Positions 7,262 through 14,943 of a stretch of DNA of 60,851 bases are shown here, one piece after another. The notes below the pieces were generated by a model, which worked only from the letters and a program-made list of their open reading frames with translations, was not told where the DNA came from and made no database searches. The stretch lies in the NCBI GenBank assembly GCA_002422685.1, contig DITC01000011.1, positions 1 to 60,851 on the forward strand, given 5' to 3'. Made by a program: the position numbers and the translations under genes. The DNA is from Thauera sp. UBA6194. GTDB lineage: Bacteria > Pseudomonadota > Gammaproteobacteria > Burkholderiales > Rhodocyclaceae. Positions within the stretch are counted from its first letter, which is position 1. Every line of letters starts with the position of its first letter.

Positions 7262-9045
7262 TGTTCGCGTAGCCAGAACTCCATCATGGTGATGATCCAG
7301 ACCATCTCGCCGTAGTAGCCGGGGTGGGCGGGCAGATGGACCGAGAGCAACTCGTCGATGAAGGCAGGGCGGACGATGCCGCGGTTGCGGAAGCTGCCGA
7401 GCGCGTCGGTGGCGAGCGCCTTGAGGCCGGCGTGCTGGCAGGCCCACACGCCGAAGGGCAGGCCGAAGCCGTGCTTTTTCTTGGCGATGATCTCGTCGGG
7501 CAGGAAGCCGCGCAGCGCCTCCTTGAAGAACCAGCGCAGGGTCAGGCGCTTGAGCTTCCAGTCGGGTGGCAGCGTGGTGGAGAAGTCGGTGAGCTCGTCC
7601 GACAGCAGCGGAAAGGCCACCTCCACCCCGGCGAGCTGGGTGGTGCCGATGACCTTGGGCAGGTCGTTGTCGGCGAGGGTGTATTTCCAGTCGTAGTTGA
7701 GCATCAGATTGATGTGCGAGCGCGCGTTGGTGTCGCGCCACACCTCGCGCTGCTCGACGTTCGGCCGGCCGGTGTCGATGCGGGCGAGGAAGTCGGGCTC
7801 GAACACCGTGTCGAGTCCCAGACGCACCAGCATGTTGTACATGTGGATGCGGTCGGGCATGGGCACGCGCGCCTGCTCGACGTAGCTCTGGCCCTTGCGC
7901 GTGACCGGAATGCGGTCCATGCCGGGTAGCGCCAGCGCGGGTTCGAGCAGGCCGCGGCGCAGCACGCCGGGCACGCCGTCGTACCAGCCGAACACGCGCT
8001 GCTTGGCGTAGCGGCTGTTGCCGCCGAAGAGCTCGTCGCCGCCGTCGCCGGCGAGGATGCGCTCGACGCCGTCCTCGCGTGCGCGGGTGGCGCAGATCCA
8101 GCCCGGCAGCGCCGAGGAGTTGCCGAAGGGCTGGTCGTAGTGGGTGGCGACCTTGGGGATGCCGTCGACCAGGTCGGCGGGGGTGACGTAGTACTCGCGG
8201 TGGTCGGCGCCGAAGCGTTTGGCAGCGAGGCGGGCGTACTCCATCTCGTCGTAGCCGCTGGCGTCGAAGCCGATGGAGTAGGCGCGTGCGGGCTGGCCGA
8301 GCACCTTGCACAACATGCCGGTGACGGTGGAGCTGTCGGTGCCGCCGGAGAGGAAGCAGCCCACGCTGGTGCCGTCGACCTCGCGCCGCACGCCGTCTTC
8401 GATGATCTGCAGGAAGCGCGCCTTGGACTGCTCGAGGTCGGGCGAACCGTGCTCGTCGAACTGCGGGGTCCACCAACGGCGCAGCTCGGCCTTGCCGTCC
8501 TGCCACTTGATGAGGTGGCCGTGGGGCAGGCGCGCGACGCCGTCGAAAACGGTCGTCGGCGCCGGGATCATGTGGAAGAAGAGGTATTCGAACACCGCCT
8601 GCGGGGCGATCTTGCGTTCGATGCCGGGCACGGTGTCGGCGCGGTCGGAGAAGTGCAGTCGGCCGTCGCGATCGGCGTAGCAGATCGGCCAGGTGCCGAA
8701 GCGGTCGGTGGCGAGCACGGCTTCGCGGCCGTCGTCGGCCAGCGTCACCACGCAGAAGCGGCCGGCGGCCTGCTGCAGGGCGTTGTCGCCGAAGCGCGCG
8801 AAGGCCTTTGCCCAAGCGGCCGCGGGGCCCTGGGCAGCGTTGATCTGTTGCAGTGCGTCGTCGTGAAAGCGCGGGCGGCCGAGGGCGATGCAGACGCGAC
8901 CACCTTCCTGGAAGGAACTCACCTCGGGCTGGTAGGCCATCGCGCCCGCAGGAAACTGCAGGCGGGCCATCTGGCCGGGAAGGGAAGCCGCCGCATCGGG
9001 CGTGCCGAGAACTCCACAGAATCGTTCGCGCACCATCTTCTCCAT
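7237..9045 (-). CDS. asparagine synthase-related protein with an atypical glutaminase domain
   Basis: About 602 residues. An N-terminal class-II amidotransferase-like domain (1-170) includes LATDRFGTWPICY. A C-terminal synthase domain follows with the ATP-pyrophosphatase loop CFLSGGTDSS near 229-238 and DGGDELFGGNSRY. Such proteins amidate sugars or peptides in polysaccharide loci, or make asparagine. In active enzymes a cysteine directly follows the initiator Met. Here the only candidate, in RERFCGVLG, lies about ten residues in and no Met precedes it directly, so glutamine hydrolysis may be lost and free ammonia used. The start is unsettled (9072, 9045 or 9036; none has a good ribosome-binding site). 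The tail FNGVRLD and the stop are REP-encoded. Confidence 0.75.
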   Translation of the reverse strand: MEKMVRERFCGVLGTPDAAASLPGQMARLQFPAGAMAYQPEVSSFQEGGRVCIALGRPRFHDDALQQINAAQGPAAAWAKAFARFGDNALQQAAGRFCVVTLADDGREAVLATDRFGTWPICYADRDGRLHFSDRADTVPGIERKIAPQAVFEYLFFHMIPAPTTVFDGVARLPHGHLIKWQDGKAELRRWWTPQFDEHGSPDLEQSKARFLQIIEDGVRREVDGTSVGCFLSGGTDSSTVTGMLCKVLGQPARAYSIGFDASGYDEMEYARLAAKRFGADHREYYVTPADLVDGIPKVATHYDQPFGNSSALPGWICATRAREDGVERILAGDGGDELFGGNSRYAKQRVFGWYDGVPGVLRRGLLEPALALPGMDRIPVTRKGQSYVEQARVPMPDRIHMYNMLVRLGLDTVFEPDFLARIDTGRPNVEQREVWRDTNARSHINLMLNYDWKYTLADNDLPKVIGTTQLAGVEVAFPLLSDELTDFSTTLPPDWKLKRLTLRWFFKEALRGFLPDEIIAKKKHGFGLPFGVWACQHAGLKALATDALGSFRNRGIVRPAFIDELLSVHLPAHPGYYGEMVWIITMMEFWLREHFNGVRLD

Positions 9046-9170
9046 CGGCCAACTTTTGCGGCCGTCTTGCATTGAACCGCCCGGATGATGCCCCATGCTG
9101 CGCGGATTGTCAGTGAACTGTGGCGCAGGATGGCTTCGGATGGGGGATGCGCGCTGGCCGGCGCAGATGG

Positions 9171-9242
9171 CCGTGGGAGCGGGCTTGCCCGCGAAAAATG
9201 TGCGTCCGGTTGCCGCATTCGCGGGCAAGCCCGCTCCCACGG
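9171..9242. repeat. REPIN of a second, Pseudomonas-like family
   Basis: The perfect 25-bp arms 9171-9195 and 9218-9242 contain GTGGGAGCGGGCTTGCCCGC and its complement around a 22-base loop. It sits between the beta-helix gene and the asparagine-synthase-like gene. The sequence resembles REPs known from Pseudomonas (from memory), and no matching RAYT lies in the window. Confidence 0.88.
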
Positions 9243-9255
9243 TGTCGCCTGTAGC

Positions 9256-10512
9256 TCAGTAGCCGAGCTGCACGGCACCCGGCAACCATGCGGCGGGCCG
9301 GGTGATTGGCCGAGTGCCGATCGGCAGCGCGAATTCGGCGTCGGGCTGCAGCGATACGCCGCCCGCTTCGCCCGCAGCCGAAGTGAAATGCTGCAGCAGA
9401 CTGGCGCCGCGCGGGCGGAAGTCGAGGGTGTCGGGGTCCCGCAGCGCGCCGGGCGGCAGCGGTACGTTGCCGCGATATTCGCCGCCATTGACCAGCGTGA
9501 GGCTGCCGAGCCCCACGCTGAGATTGTTGATGCCGACGATTTCGGTGTCCGCGGGCAGCTTGTCGGCCCAGGTGCGCAGGAACAGCGTACCGGTGTGGCG
9601 GTCGCTGAGCAGGGTGTTGTGAACGAGGTAGAGCGCGCTGCCGGGCCAGATGTTGCCTTCGGCGCCGTAGGCCACCACCACCGGATTCTGCGTGTGGGCG
9701 CTCTGGCCGACGATGTTGCCGATGACCAACGAGCGTCCGCCGTTGGGCAGGTCGATCTCGTACGAGGCCTCGCCCTGCGGGCCGTCGTAGAGCAGGTTGT
9801 AGCGGATGTCGTTGATGCGCGCGCGCGACTTGAGCAGGTGGCCGCGGAAGCCCTGGTGGAAGCGGCTGCCGCTGATCTCGAAGCGGGCGATCCGGCCGAC
9901 GTAGAGCAGGTGCGGCAGGTTCGCCCCCTCGCGCGGCGCCTGGGCGAAGAGGCTGTCGCGGACGACGAGCTCGGCGTCGTCGAAGTTGGCGGTGAGGATG
10001 CCGTTCTGGTTGTCCAGGAAGGCGCTGTTGCGCACCTCGAGCCGCCCGCGCTCGAAGCGGATGCCGGCGCCGTTCTGGTCGGCGGCGCGGGCGCCGCGGA
10101 ACTCGATGTTGTCGATGAGGAAGTCGCCGTCGGCAATTACCCAGATCGCCTTGCCCTGCTCGATCTTGCCGTCGGCAATCAGCACCGGGCGTTCGCCGAC
10201 GCCGCGGATGGTGAGCTGCTTCTGCCGCCAGGTGGCGACGTCGCCGCGGTATTCGCCCGGGAGGATCTCGACGATGTCGCCATCCCTGGCCGCCTTGGCG
10301 GCATCGGCGATGCGGGTGAAGCGCTCGCCGGGGCCGACGCGCAGGATGTCGGCGTGGGCGGCGGTGCAGGCGATCGCTGCAAGTGCCGCGGCGGCGAGGC
10401 GCCTTGCCGCTTTGCCCGCCCTGGTGGCGGGTTGATTCGCTGTATTCGCGGGCAAGCCCACTCCCACGGCAGAGGGTGCTGCCCGCGTGGGAGCGGGCTT
10501 GCCCGCGAACAT
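9256..10512 (-). CDS. secreted right-handed beta-helix repeat protein
   Basis: About 418 residues. After a hydrophobic signal segment (RRLAAAALAAIACTAAHA, cleavage likely before DILRVG), the chain shows beta-helix features: FTRIADAAKAARDGDIVEILPG, then repeated short strands such as IDNIEFRGA, LEVRNSAFLDN and FEISGSRFHQG. Such proteins often bind or cleave polysaccharide, so a periplasmic or secreted role in exopolysaccharide processing fits the neighbours. No catalytic residues can be assigned. All usable start codons (ATG 10512, GTG 10467 or 10461, TTG 10455) lie inside or at the edge of a REPIN. The ATG has GGGGGA 8 bases upstream and lies 4 bases after the ligase stop; the TTG has GGGAG 5 bases upstream and gives a more normal signal peptide. 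Confidence 0.75.
   Translation of the reverse strand: MFAGKPAPTRAAPSAVGVGLPANTANQPATRAGKAARRLAAAALAAIACTAAHADILRVGPGERFTRIADAAKAARDGDIVEILPGEYRGDVATWRQKQLTIRGVGERPVLIADGKIEQGKAIWVIADGDFLIDNIEFRGARAADQNGAGIRFERGRLEVRNSAFLDNQNGILTANFDDAELVVRDSLFAQAPREGANLPHLLYVGRIARFEISGSRFHQGFRGHLLKSRARINDIRYNLLYDGPQGEASYEIDLPNGGRSLVIGNIVGQSAHTQNPVVVAYGAEGNIWPGSALYLVHNTLLSDRHTGTLFLRTWADKLPADTEIVGINNLSVGLGSLTLVNGGEYRGNVPLPPGALRDPDTLDFRPRGASLLQHFTSAAGEAGGVSLQPDAEFALPIGTRPITRPAAWLPGAVQLGY
10445..10509. repeat. REPIN of the second family, opposite arm order
   Basis: The arms 10445-10468 and 10486-10509 (24 bp, one mismatch) are reverse complements around a 17-base loop. Compared with 9171-9242 the arm order is reversed. 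The element overlaps the start region of the beta-helix gene. Confidence 0.87.
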
Positions 10513-10516
10513 CGCC

Positions 10517-12103
10517 TCAGTCCCCCAACTCGCTGGCCAGCGTCTTGCGGTCGATCTTGCCATTGGGGTTGCGCGGCAGCGGGCCCTCGCGCACCTCGAT
10601 GCGGCCGGGCACCATGTAGGCCGGCATGCGGGTGCGGCATTCGGCCTGCAGCGCCGCGGTGTCGAGCGTGCCGCCGGCGGGCGGGGTGGCGATGACGACG
10701 ATGCTCTGGCCGAGGGTGTCATGGGCGACGCCAAAGGCCGCGCACTCGCCGACCAGGCGGGTGGCGTAGAGGATCTCCTCGACCTCGGTGGGGCTCACGC
10801 GGTAGCCGGAGGTCTTGATCATCTCGTCGCGGCGGCCGATGAAGTACAGATAGCCTTCCTCGTCGCGGCGCACGGTGTCGCCCGAGAACACCGCGATCTC
10901 GGGCAGCACCAGCCCGCTCTGGCGCCCGGGGGCCTTGGCGGGCAGGGGCCTGAAGCGCTCGGCGGTTTTCTCGGGGTCGTTCCAGTAGCCCATCGCGACC
11001 AGCGCGCCGCGCTGCACGAGCTCGCCTGGTTCGTTGGGCGCGCATTCGCTGCCGTCTTCGCGCAGCACCATGATCTCGGCGTTGGGGATGGCCTTGCCGA
11101 TGGAGTCGGGGCGGATGTCGGCCTGGGGCGGCGGCAGGTAGGTGGCGCGGAAGGCCTCGGTGAGGCCGTACATCAGATAGGGCCGGGTCTTCGGCAGCAT
11201 GCTGCGCAGCGTGGTCAAGGTTTCGAGCGGCATGCGCCCGCCGGTGTTGGCGATGTAGCGCAGGTGCTCGGTGATGGTCTCGGGCCACTGCAGCTGCGAG
11301 AGCTGGATCCACAGCGGCGGCACCGCGGTGAGGCCGGTGACCTTTTCCTTTTCGACGGCCTTGAGCACGTCGCGCGGCATCAGGTAGTTGAGCAGCACCA
11401 CGCGCGCGCCCGAGTGAAAGGCGGTGGTGAGCTGCGAGAAGCCGGCGTCGAAGGACAAGGGCAGCGCGGCGAGCAGGGTGTCGCCGGCGTGGTTCTCCAG
11501 GTACTGCGCGACGCTCTTGCCGCCGGTCACCATGTTGCGATGCGACAGCACCACGCCCTTGGGGCGGCCGGTGCTGCCGGACGTGTACAGGATGGCCGCC
11601 ATATCGGTGTCGATGACGCGGTGGCCGCTGGCCGGCGGTGCGGCGCACAGCTCGTCCCAGCTTACGACGCTGGCGCCGGGCAGCTCGGGCAGCGTGTCCG
11701 CCTTGCCGGTGAGCACCACGTGGCGCAGGTCGTGGCAGCCGGCCAGGGTGTCGCGCAGGGTGGCGAAGCGCTCGGGCGAGGTCACCAGCACGCGCACGTT
11801 GCAGTCCTGCAGGATGTAGCCGACCTGCTCGGCCTTGAGGATCGGGTTGACCGGCACGAACACGCCGCCGGCCGCGCTGGCACCGAAGAAGGCGGTGACG
11901 GTTTCGGGGCGCTTGTCGAGGTAGATCGCGACGCGCTCGCTGCGCTCGAGGCCGAGCCCGATCAGCCCGCCGGCAAAGCGCACGATCGCGTCGTCGAGCT
12001 CGGCATAGCTTTGCGTGGCGCCCGCAAAGCTGAGCGCGGGGGCGTCCGGGACGCGTCGGGCGGAGGCGGCGATCAGGTGGTGGAGCAAAGTGTTGTGATT
12101 CAT
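10517..12103 (-). CDS. AMP-dependent acyl-CoA ligase, exosortase A-associated type
   Basis: This 528-residue ANL-superfamily enzyme has the ATP loop ILYTSGSTGRPKGVVLSHRN near 171, LMYGLTEAF, the hinge segment YFIGRRDEMIKTSGYR near 415-430, and the C-terminal catalytic lysine in RNPNGKIDRK near 514. It should activate a carboxylic acid as an adenylate and pass it to CoA or a carrier thiol. The sequence style matches acyl-CoA ligases that accompany the PLP decarboxylase in exosortase A loci (TIGR03098-like, from memory); here the two are separated by REP-bounded inserts and no carrier protein is visible. MNHNTLL at 12103 is taken as the start, because the upstream frame (MGSDSIDP) is REP-encoded. 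Its stop lies just before the beta-helix ATG. Confidence 0.85.
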   Translation of the reverse strand: MNHNTLLHHLIAASARRVPDAPALSFAGATQSYAELDDAIVRFAGGLIGLGLERSERVAIYLDKRPETVTAFFGASAAGGVFVPVNPILKAEQVGYILQDCNVRVLVTSPERFATLRDTLAGCHDLRHVVLTGKADTLPELPGASVVSWDELCAAPPASGHRVIDTDMAAILYTSGSTGRPKGVVLSHRNMVTGGKSVAQYLENHAGDTLLAALPLSFDAGFSQLTTAFHSGARVVLLNYLMPRDVLKAVEKEKVTGLTAVPPLWIQLSQLQWPETITEHLRYIANTGGRMPLETLTTLRSMLPKTRPYLMYGLTEAFRATYLPPPQADIRPDSIGKAIPNAEIMVLREDGSECAPNEPGELVQRGALVAMGYWNDPEKTAERFRPLPAKAPGRQSGLVLPEIAVFSGDTVRRDEEGYLYFIGRRDEMIKTSGYRVSPTEVEEILYATRLVGECAAFGVAHDTLGQSIVVIATPPAGGTLDTAALQAECRTRMPAYMVPGRIEVREGPLPRNPNGKIDRKTLASELGD

Positions 12104-12134
12104 GGCGACTGGCTGCGGGTGGTTTCGGATCGTC

Positions 12135-12165
12135 GGATCAATCGAGTCTGACCCCATTGATCCGG
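12135..12165 (+). repeat. REP unit (family 1), single copy
   Basis: The unit has GGATCAAT, the core CGAGTCTGACCCC and ATTGATCCGG. It lies 31 bases upstream of the acyl-CoA ligase start, in the divergent gap before dnaX. No gene ends here. Confidence 0.88.
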
Positions 12166-12230
12166 GTGTCGAAGCTCGGGGTCGCTGAAGGTTAGCGCCG
12201 CGGAGATGCGATCACAACGGAAATCAATGG

Positions 12231-12302
12231 AAATCAATGGGGTCAGACTCGATTGATCGCGCGCTCGGTTTGCTGATCAATCGAGTCTGACCCCATTGAT
12301 TT
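12231..12302. repeat. REPIN upstream of dnaX
   Basis: The perfect 28-bp arms 12231-12258 and 12275-12302 flank a 16-base loop. A 10-base duplication of AAATCAATGG (12221-12230, repeated at 12231-12240) precedes the left arm, suggesting slippage or an insertion scar. This is the last family-1 REP in the window. Confidence 0.9.
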
Positions 12303-12344
12303 TGGGGGTGCTGGATGATCGGTGGGGAAGGGGTGTCGCTCTGC

Positions 12345-12350
12345 TAGAAT
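12345..12350 (+). promoter_or_regulatory. candidate -10 box for dnaX
   Basis: TAGAAT lies 8 bases before the dnaX ATG. No convincing -35 lies upstream, so this is tentative; if used, the transcript would be nearly leaderless. Confidence 0.3.
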
Positions 12351-12358
12351 CGCCCGCC

Positions 12359-14515
12359 ATGAGCTATCAGGTCCTCGCACGCAAGTGGCGGCCGAAGTCT
12401 TTCGGCACGCTGGTCGGTCAGGAGCACGTCGTGCGTGCACTGACGCACGCGCTCGCCACCGGGCGGCTGCATCACGCCTGGCTGTTTACCGGCACGCGCG
12501 GCGTGGGCAAGACCACGATCAGCCGCATCCTGGCCAAGGCGCTCAACTGCGAGACCGGCATCACGCCCGAGCCCTGTGGCGTGTGCGATGCCTGCCGGGC
12601 GATCGATGCCGACCGCTTCCCCGATTACGTGGAGATGGACGCGGCCTCGAACCGCGGCGTCGACGACATGGCGGCGCTGCTCGACAAGGCGGTGTATGCG
12701 CCGGTGCAGGGCCGCTTCAAGGTCTACATGATCGACGAAGTGCACATGCTCACCGGGCATGCGTTCAACGCGATGCTGAAGACGCTCGAGGAGCCGCCCG
12801 AGCACGTGAAGTTCATCCTCGCCACCACCGATCCGCAGAAGATCCCGGTGACGGTGCTTTCGCGCTGCCTGCAGTTCAACCTCAAGCAGATGCCGCAGGG
12901 GCACATCGTCGACCACCTGACGCGCATCCTGCAGGCCGAAGAGGTGTCCTTCCAGCCCGGCGCGTTGCGCCATCTGGCGAAGGCGGCGGCGGGCTCGATG
13001 CGCGACGCGCTGTCGCTGCTCGATCAGGCGATCGCGCATGGCGCGGGCAAGGTCGAGGAGGAGCAGGTCACCCACATGCTGGGCACGGTGGGCGACGACC
13101 ACCTGTATGCGGTGCTCGACGCGCTCGCCGCGGGCGATGTGCCGGCGCTGCTCGCGGTGGCCGACGGCATGGAGGCGAGGAGCCTGTCCTTCGACGCGGC
13201 GCTGCAGGCGCTGGCGACGCTGGTGCATCGCATCGCGCTGGCGCAGTACGCGCCGGAGGCGATCGGCGACGAGACCGAGCGCGCGCGCGTGCTCGGCTAC
13301 GTCGAGCGCTTCGACGCGGAGTACCTGCAGCTGGCCTACCAGATCGCGATTCATGGTCGGGACGAGCTGCCGCTGGCGCCGGACGAATACACCGGCTTCA
13401 CGATGACCTTGCTGCGCCTGCATGCCTTCCGCCCCGAGCAGCCGGCGGCGCTGGGTGGGCCGGTCGTGCAGCCGGGGCCTGCTGGGCGTGCGCGGGAGAT
13501 CGGCGGCGGGCAGGGTGCGGCGCAGGGCTCGGCCGTGGGCAGGTCGGTTCCCGCGGGAGAGGGCGCCGGGCCGAGGGCTTCGGCCCGGGTCACGCCGTCG
13601 TTTGAACCTTCGCCTTCGCCAGGGGCCGCTGCTTCGCTTGCGCCAGCGCCTACGCCCGCGCCGACACCCGCGCCTTCGCCGGCGCCTGAGCCTGCGTCCG
13701 CATCGACGCCTGATTCTTCACCTGCTTCGACGCCGACGGCTGCTTCGACGCCGACGGCTGCTTCGACGCCGACAGCCGCATCGACGCCATCGCCTGCGAT
13801 GCCGTGCCCGCCTGCGCCTGAGTCCCAACCCGTCCCGACTCCGGCTTTAGGCCCCGCGCCTGCGCCCCCCGCTGCGCCCGACCGGGCGCCCGCGCCTGCG
13901 GCGGCGGTCGAGCACGATGTGCCGCCGTGGGAGGATCTGCCGGCCGAAGCGTATGCCGATGACGACGGGCGGCCCGCGCGTGCCGAGCGCACGCCGGCGC
14001 CCGAGCCCGAGCCTTCGACGCGCCCGGCTGCCGAGCCCCGGGCGCGTACGCCGCTGCTTGCGCCGATGTCCCCCGCGGACCTGATCGCCCCCGCCCCCGC
14101 TGGCGCCAGTGGCGACGCGAGCGTGCTGCTGGCGCTGGGTGACTGGCGCGGCCTGATCCGTGCGCTCGGACTCGGTGGTCTGGTGCGCGAGCTGGCGCAG
14201 CATTGCGAATGGGTTGAGTGCAGTGACGACAGTCTGCAGCTGCGCCTGTCGACCGCGCATCGCCATCTGCTGGACATGAACCGCGGCGCGGCCGAACGAG
14301 TCCAGGACCAGCTTTCAGCGGCGCTCGGGCGGCCGCTGAAGGTGCGCATCGAGATCGGCGACATCGCCGGCGAGACGCCCGCCCAGCGCGATGCCATCGA
14401 CCGCCGCGCGCGCCACGCCGAGGCCGTGGCCGCGCTCGAGGCCGACCCCTTCGTGCGCGAGCTCATCGAGCGCTTCGACGCCACGCTCGTCGAGAGCACG
14501 GTGAAGCCCTTGTAA
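12359..14515 (+). CDS. dnaX: DNA polymerase III subunit tau
   Basis: This 718-residue clamp-loader subunit starts MSYQVLARKWRPKSF. The Walker A loop GTRGVGKTT spans 45-53, zinc-binding cysteines lie at 64, 73, 76 and 79, and the Walker B DEVH at 126-129. The AAA+ part extends to about 360. A Pro/Ala/Thr-rich linker of about 190 residues follows, including a four-fold 18-bp tandem repeat, and then the C-terminal domain that in tau contacts polymerase and helicase. No A-AAA-AAG slippery heptamer is present, so the E. coli way of making gamma seems unavailable. The dnaX-ybaB-recR order is the standard replication/repair cluster. Start choice: ATG at 12359, since the longer frame runs back toward the REPIN. 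Confidence 0.97.
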   Translation: MSYQVLARKWRPKSFGTLVGQEHVVRALTHALATGRLHHAWLFTGTRGVGKTTISRILAKALNCETGITPEPCGVCDACRAIDADRFPDYVEMDAASNRGVDDMAALLDKAVYAPVQGRFKVYMIDEVHMLTGHAFNAMLKTLEEPPEHVKFILATTDPQKIPVTVLSRCLQFNLKQMPQGHIVDHLTRILQAEEVSFQPGALRHLAKAAAGSMRDALSLLDQAIAHGAGKVEEEQVTHMLGTVGDDHLYAVLDALAAGDVPALLAVADGMEARSLSFDAALQALATLVHRIALAQYAPEAIGDETERARVLGYVERFDAEYLQLAYQIAIHGRDELPLAPDEYTGFTMTLLRLHAFRPEQPAALGGPVVQPGPAGRAREIGGGQGAAQGSAVGRSVPAGEGAGPRASARVTPSFEPSPSPGAAASLAPAPTPAPTPAPSPAPEPASASTPDSSPASTPTAASTPTAASTPTAASTPSPAMPCPPAPESQPVPTPALGPAPAPPAAPDRAPAPAAAVEHDVPPWEDLPAEAYADDDGRPARAERTPAPEPEPSTRPAAEPRARTPLLAPMSPADLIAPAPAGASGDASVLLALGDWRGLIRALGLGGLVRELAQHCEWVECSDDSLQLRLSTAHRHLLDMNRGAAERVQDQLSAALGRPLKVRIEIGDIAGETPAQRDAIDRRARHAEAVAALEADPFVRELIERFDATLVESTVKPL
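13725..13796 (+). repeat. 18-bp tandem repeat within dnaX
   Basis: Four units begin at 13725, 13743, 13761 and 13779. The first two are identical, with consensus CTTCGACGCCGACGGCTG, and the later ones diverge. They encode repeated S-T-P-T-A-A in the flexible linker of tau, so copy number can probably vary without loss of function. Confidence 0.85.
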
Positions 14516-14606
14516 GCACGCCTCGCGCACGCGCTGGCCACGACCGGCCCGGTGTGCGAAACCTTGCCCCCTCACCCAATCAACTGACCCAGTGGAGAAA
14601 CCCATC

Positions 14607-14930
14607 ATGATGAAAGGCGGTATCGCCGGCCTGATGAAGCAGGCCCAGCAGATGCAGGAAAACATGAAGAAGATGCAGGACCAGCTCGCCTCGGTCGAGG
14701 TCGAGGGCCAGTCCGGCGCCGGCATGGTCAAGGTGCAGATGACCTGCAAGTACGACGTGCGCCGTGTGTCCATCGACGAGTCGGTCATGGACGACAAGGA
14801 GATGCTCGAAGACCTGGTCGCCGCCGCGCTCAACGACGCCGTGCGCAAGGTCGAGACCGCGACCCAGGAGAAGATGGCGAGCGTGACCGCCGGGCTGAAC
14901 CTGCCGCCGGGCATGAAGCTGCCGTTCTGA
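14607..14930 (+). CDS. ybaB: YbaB/EbfC nucleoid-associated protein
   Basis: This 107-residue protein has a helical N-terminus (GGIAGLMKQAQQMQENMKKM), a central KVQMTCKYDVRRVSID strand region and the C-terminal LNLPPGMKLPF, all typical of the small dimeric DNA-binding YbaB/EbfC family. It lies between dnaX and recR, as in most proteobacteria. The ATG at 14607 has GGAGA 8 bases upstream, so the in-frame ATG at 14592 is rejected. Confidence 0.95.
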   Translation: MMKGGIAGLMKQAQQMQENMKKMQDQLASVEVEGQSGAGMVKVQMTCKYDVRRVSIDESVMDDKEMLEDLVAAALNDAVRKVETATQEKMASVTAGLNLPPGMKLPF

Positions 14931-14943
14931 GCGCGCCGCCACG

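Noticed and set aside
12104..12157. Extended N-terminus (MGSDSIDP...) for the acyl-CoA ligase, and a similar one for the Uma2 gene
   Set aside because: The extra residues are translations of REP units. Internal starts fit the families, and in the Uma2 case a good ribosome-binding site supports the internal start.
37..12302. CRISPR array
   Set aside because: The repeats are irregularly spaced by hundreds to thousands of bases, occur in both orientations as inverted pairs, and no cas genes are present.
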